DNA from: Archangium sp.
Lineage (GTDB): Bacteria > Myxococcota > Myxococcia > Myxococcales > Myxococcaceae
NCBI GenBank assembly: GCA_016793585.1
Contig: JAEUJR010000358.1
Span: 1 to 7,723 of the forward strand
Length of the DNA stretch: 7,723 nt
Direction: 5' to 3'
Shown: in pieces, positions 6,683 to 7,723 of the stretch
Layout of the letters: every line of letters begins with the position of its first letter
Position numbering within the stretch: position 1 is the stretch's first letter
Made by a program: the position numbers and the translations under genes
Notes under the pieces: model-generated
Told to the model about the DNA's origin: nothing
What the model saw: only the letters and a program-made list of their open reading frames with translations
Databases searched by the model: none

Positions 6683-6705
6683 GTCGGGCCATTGAGCGGC
6701 CCGAC
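6683..6705 (-). promoter_or_regulatory. Perfect 8-bp hairpin in the pspA leader
   Basis: GTCGGGCC (6683-6690) and GGCCCGAC (6698-6705) are exact reverse complements around a 7-base loop. In the minus-strand transcript the hairpin ends about 22 bases before the pspA ATG and directly precedes its Shine-Dalgarno. No T run follows it, so it is not an intrinsic terminator. It could protect the 5' end of the mRNA, tune translation, or as DNA serve as an operator. A weak -10-like TACAGT (6715-6720) just upstream would place it at the very start of the message, but no matching -35 is seen. Confidence 0.45.
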
Positions 6706-6745
6706 CACCGACGCACTGTACCGCCCTTCGCTCAACACGTCTTGC

Positions 6746-6770
6746 GCTGGAGTGCGATTGCGTCTCCAGC
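6746..6770. repeat. 7-bp inverted repeat upstream of pspA
   Basis: GCTGGAG (6746-6752) and CTCCAGC (6764-6770) are exact inverted arms around an 11-base centre. The site lies about 85-110 bp upstream of the pspA start, a plausible position for a regulator-binding site or part of the end structure of the upstream transcript. A minus-strand GG-N10-GC spacing overlaps it, but the match to the sigma-54 consensus is otherwise poor. Function unknown. Confidence 0.3.
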
Positions 6771-6781
6771 CTTCAAGGCAC

Positions 6782-6807
6782 GAACACCGGGCGCTTCGCC
6801 GGCGTTC
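6782..6807 (-). terminator. Candidate terminator-like hairpin after the beta-repeat gene
   Basis: GAAC (6782-6785) pairs with GTTC (6804-6807), and CCGGGCG (6787-6793) pairs with CGCCGG (6797-6802) around a CTT loop. The stem has one mismatch and one bulged G. It lies about 30-55 bases after the TAA of the upstream gene on the minus strand. It is followed by GTGCCTTG rather than a T run, so it may slow or partly end transcription or simply shield the 3' end. It helps to separate the upstream gene from the pspA cluster. Confidence 0.35.
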
Positions 6808-6835
6808 CCGAACACCAAAGCCCTGAAAGCAGGCG

Positions 6836-7723
6836 TTACTGAGCCGAGAGTGGAGGGGCGTCGGGGCTGCCAGCGTGCAGCTTGGGCCCGAACGGCGCCG
6901 CGCCCCACGCCGTGCCGTCGACGCCGCCACGGTTGATCACGAAGTCGAGCTTGTAGTCACCGGGAGGCACCCGCATGCGGTAGTTCGGCCCGCCGCCGCT
7001 GAAGCCCCACTCGTACATGCGGCCGTCGTAGCGCTCCATGCGCAGGCCGACCTCTTCGCCGCCGATGAGCTTCTGAACGACCTGGCCGCCGACGCGAATC
7101 GGGCCCGTCACGAGCACGGTGTTGTACTCGATGTTGTCGTTGATCATCTCCTGCTGGCGAATCAGCAGCTGCGTGGCCGTCAGCCGCCAGCCCGCCGCGT
7201 ACTCGGGGTACAAGTCACGATCGATGATGAAGAAGACGTCGTAGTCGCCGACCGGCAACCGAATGCGGAACTGGCCGTCTTCGGCGGTGACGAGGCGCCG
7301 GCGGAAGAAGCTGTTGCGGTACTCGGGCGCGCGGTTCGCGAAGAAGAAGGTGCCCGACGCCTGGCCCGCCGGAGGCGGCTTGCCGTCGATGAGCACCTTG
7401 CCGCTGTAGTAGCCGGTCTTGATGTCGATGGGCATGCGGGTCGGGCCCTGCACCTGCTTGTAGCGGTCGACCACGAACCAGCCGTCGACGAGATCTTCGG
7501 CGAACTCGTCCGACAGCTGCAGCACCGTGTAGTAGTTGCCCGAGAACGCCCGCAGCTGGAACGACGCCGACTCGAGCGGCACGCGGTACTCGAGGAAGCT
7601 CTGCGAGTTCGCAGTGCCCGCGAACCCGTACATGAACATGTTCCAGTTGTAGTTGGGCCGCGGGCGCACGGGCACGCCGTCGATGCTGATGCTGCCCTCG
7701 ATGAACTCGGTGCCCAGGTTCGC
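6836..7723 (-). CDS. C-terminal part of a protein with carboxypeptidase-regulatory-like beta repeats (5' end outside window)
   Basis: The frame is open from the right edge ([19 protein letters not shown]...) to a TAA at 6836-6838, giving 295 visible residues. Three related modules can be read. Each starts with a 'G-x-I-x-[IV]-x-G' strand ([32 protein letters not shown]) and carries a strand followed by a G-[DN]-Y turn ([RQ]-hydrophobic-x-x-x-G-[DN]-Y, as in [15 protein letters not shown] and [15 protein letters not shown]). This is the pattern of transthyretin/carboxypeptidase-regulatory-like domains common in large surface or secreted proteins. The first module is the most diverged ([10 protein letters not shown]). 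The second and third carry Tyr/Phe-rich inserts. No catalytic motif and no membrane anchor are seen at the C-terminus (...[10 protein letters not shown]). A GTG at 7675 is internal to a conserved strand and is unlikely to be the start. It is probably not part of the pspA operon, being 175 bp away with a hairpin between. Confidence 0.82.
   Translation of the reverse strand, partial: ANLGTEFIEGSISIDGVPVRPRPNYNWNMFMYGFAGTANSQSFLEYRVPLESASFQLRAFSGNYYTVLQLSDEFAEDLVDGWFVVDRYKQVQGPTRMPIDIKTGYYSGKVLIDGKPPPAGQASGTFFFANRAPEYRNSFFRRRLVTAEDGQFRIRLPVGDYDVFFIIDRDLYPEYAAGWRLTATQLLIRQQEMINDNIEYNTVLVTGPIRVGGQVVQKLIGGEEVGLRMERYDGRMYEWGFSGGGPNYRMRVPPGDYKLDFVINRGGVDGTAWGAAPFGPKLHAGSPDAPPLSAQ

Noticed and set aside
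6745..6770. Sigma-54 promoter for pspA
   Set aside because: A GG-N10-GC spacing exists on the minus strand, but the flanking bases fit TGGCAC-N5-TTGC poorly and no PspF-like activator is in the window.
6661..6930. 90-residue N-terminal extension of PspA
   Set aside because: It would overlap the end of the upstream gene and adds sequence with no similarity to PspA. The ATG at 6658-6660 has a good Shine-Dalgarno and gives the canonical N-terminal amphipathic helix.
5893..6936. Plus-strand open frame across pspA and its upstream region
   Set aside because: It is the antisense of a confident PspA family gene and of the intergenic region. The Leu/His-rich translation mirrors helix-coding codons and has no family signature.
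7673..7675. GTG as the start of the beta-repeat protein
   Set aside because: The frame stays open to the window edge and the upstream residues ([13 protein letters not shown]) form the first strand of the module, so this is an internal Val.

Overview
The window is GC-rich with strongly G/C-ending codons. Every gene I can support lies on the minus strand. The mix of a Ser/Thr kinase start carrying the 'IGGMAEVWRA' glycine loop, lipoproteins and dense ATGA-coupled genes suggests Myxococcota (the former Deltaproteobacteria). That assignment is inference; there is no rRNA or marker gene here to fix it.

Layout in transcription order, from right to left. At the right edge is the C-terminal 295 residues of a protein built from three beta-rich, carboxypeptidase-regulatory-like repeats (6836-7723, 5' end outside the window). 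A 175-bp intergenic region (6661-6835) follows. It holds a bulged hairpin that could end the upstream transcript, a second inverted repeat, and a perfect 8-bp hairpin just upstream of the Shine-Dalgarno sequence of the next gene. Then comes a tightly packed seven-cistron cluster. It contains a PspA/IM30-family protein (5926-6660), a membrane-anchored SsuA/NMT1-like substrate-binding protein (4779-5918), a two-TM coiled-coil protein (3961-4782), a large lipoprotein resembling DUF3352 proteins (2384-3964), a LolD/MacB-type ABC ATPase (1718-2380), a 71-residue ORF made of 18-bp tandem repeats (1506-1721), and a four-TM FtsX/MacB-type permease (232-1509). The junctions are 7 bp, GTGA overlap, ATGA overlap, 3 bp, ATGA overlap and ATGA overlap, so this is almost certainly one operon. 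After a 122-bp gap the first 36 codons of a Ser/Thr protein kinase run off the left edge.

Working model (inference): the cluster is an envelope-maintenance or envelope-stress system. PspA would act on the inner face of the cytoplasmic membrane, and the two-TM coiled-coil protein could link it to the membrane. The ATPase and FtsX-type permease would form a mechanotransmission or lipoprotein/lipid-handling ABC complex. The lipoprotein and the anchored binding protein would provide the periplasmic parts. The usual Psp partners (PspB, PspC, PspF) are absent from the window. The classical importer permease expected with an SsuA-like protein is also absent. The combination resembles in logic the pairing of LiaH/PspA proteins with FtsX-type BceAB transporters in Firmicutes, but the gene set differs.

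The most unusual element is the repeat ORF. Nine 18-bp units sit exactly between the ATPase and the permease, and its start and its stop both overlap the neighbouring genes in ATGA motifs.
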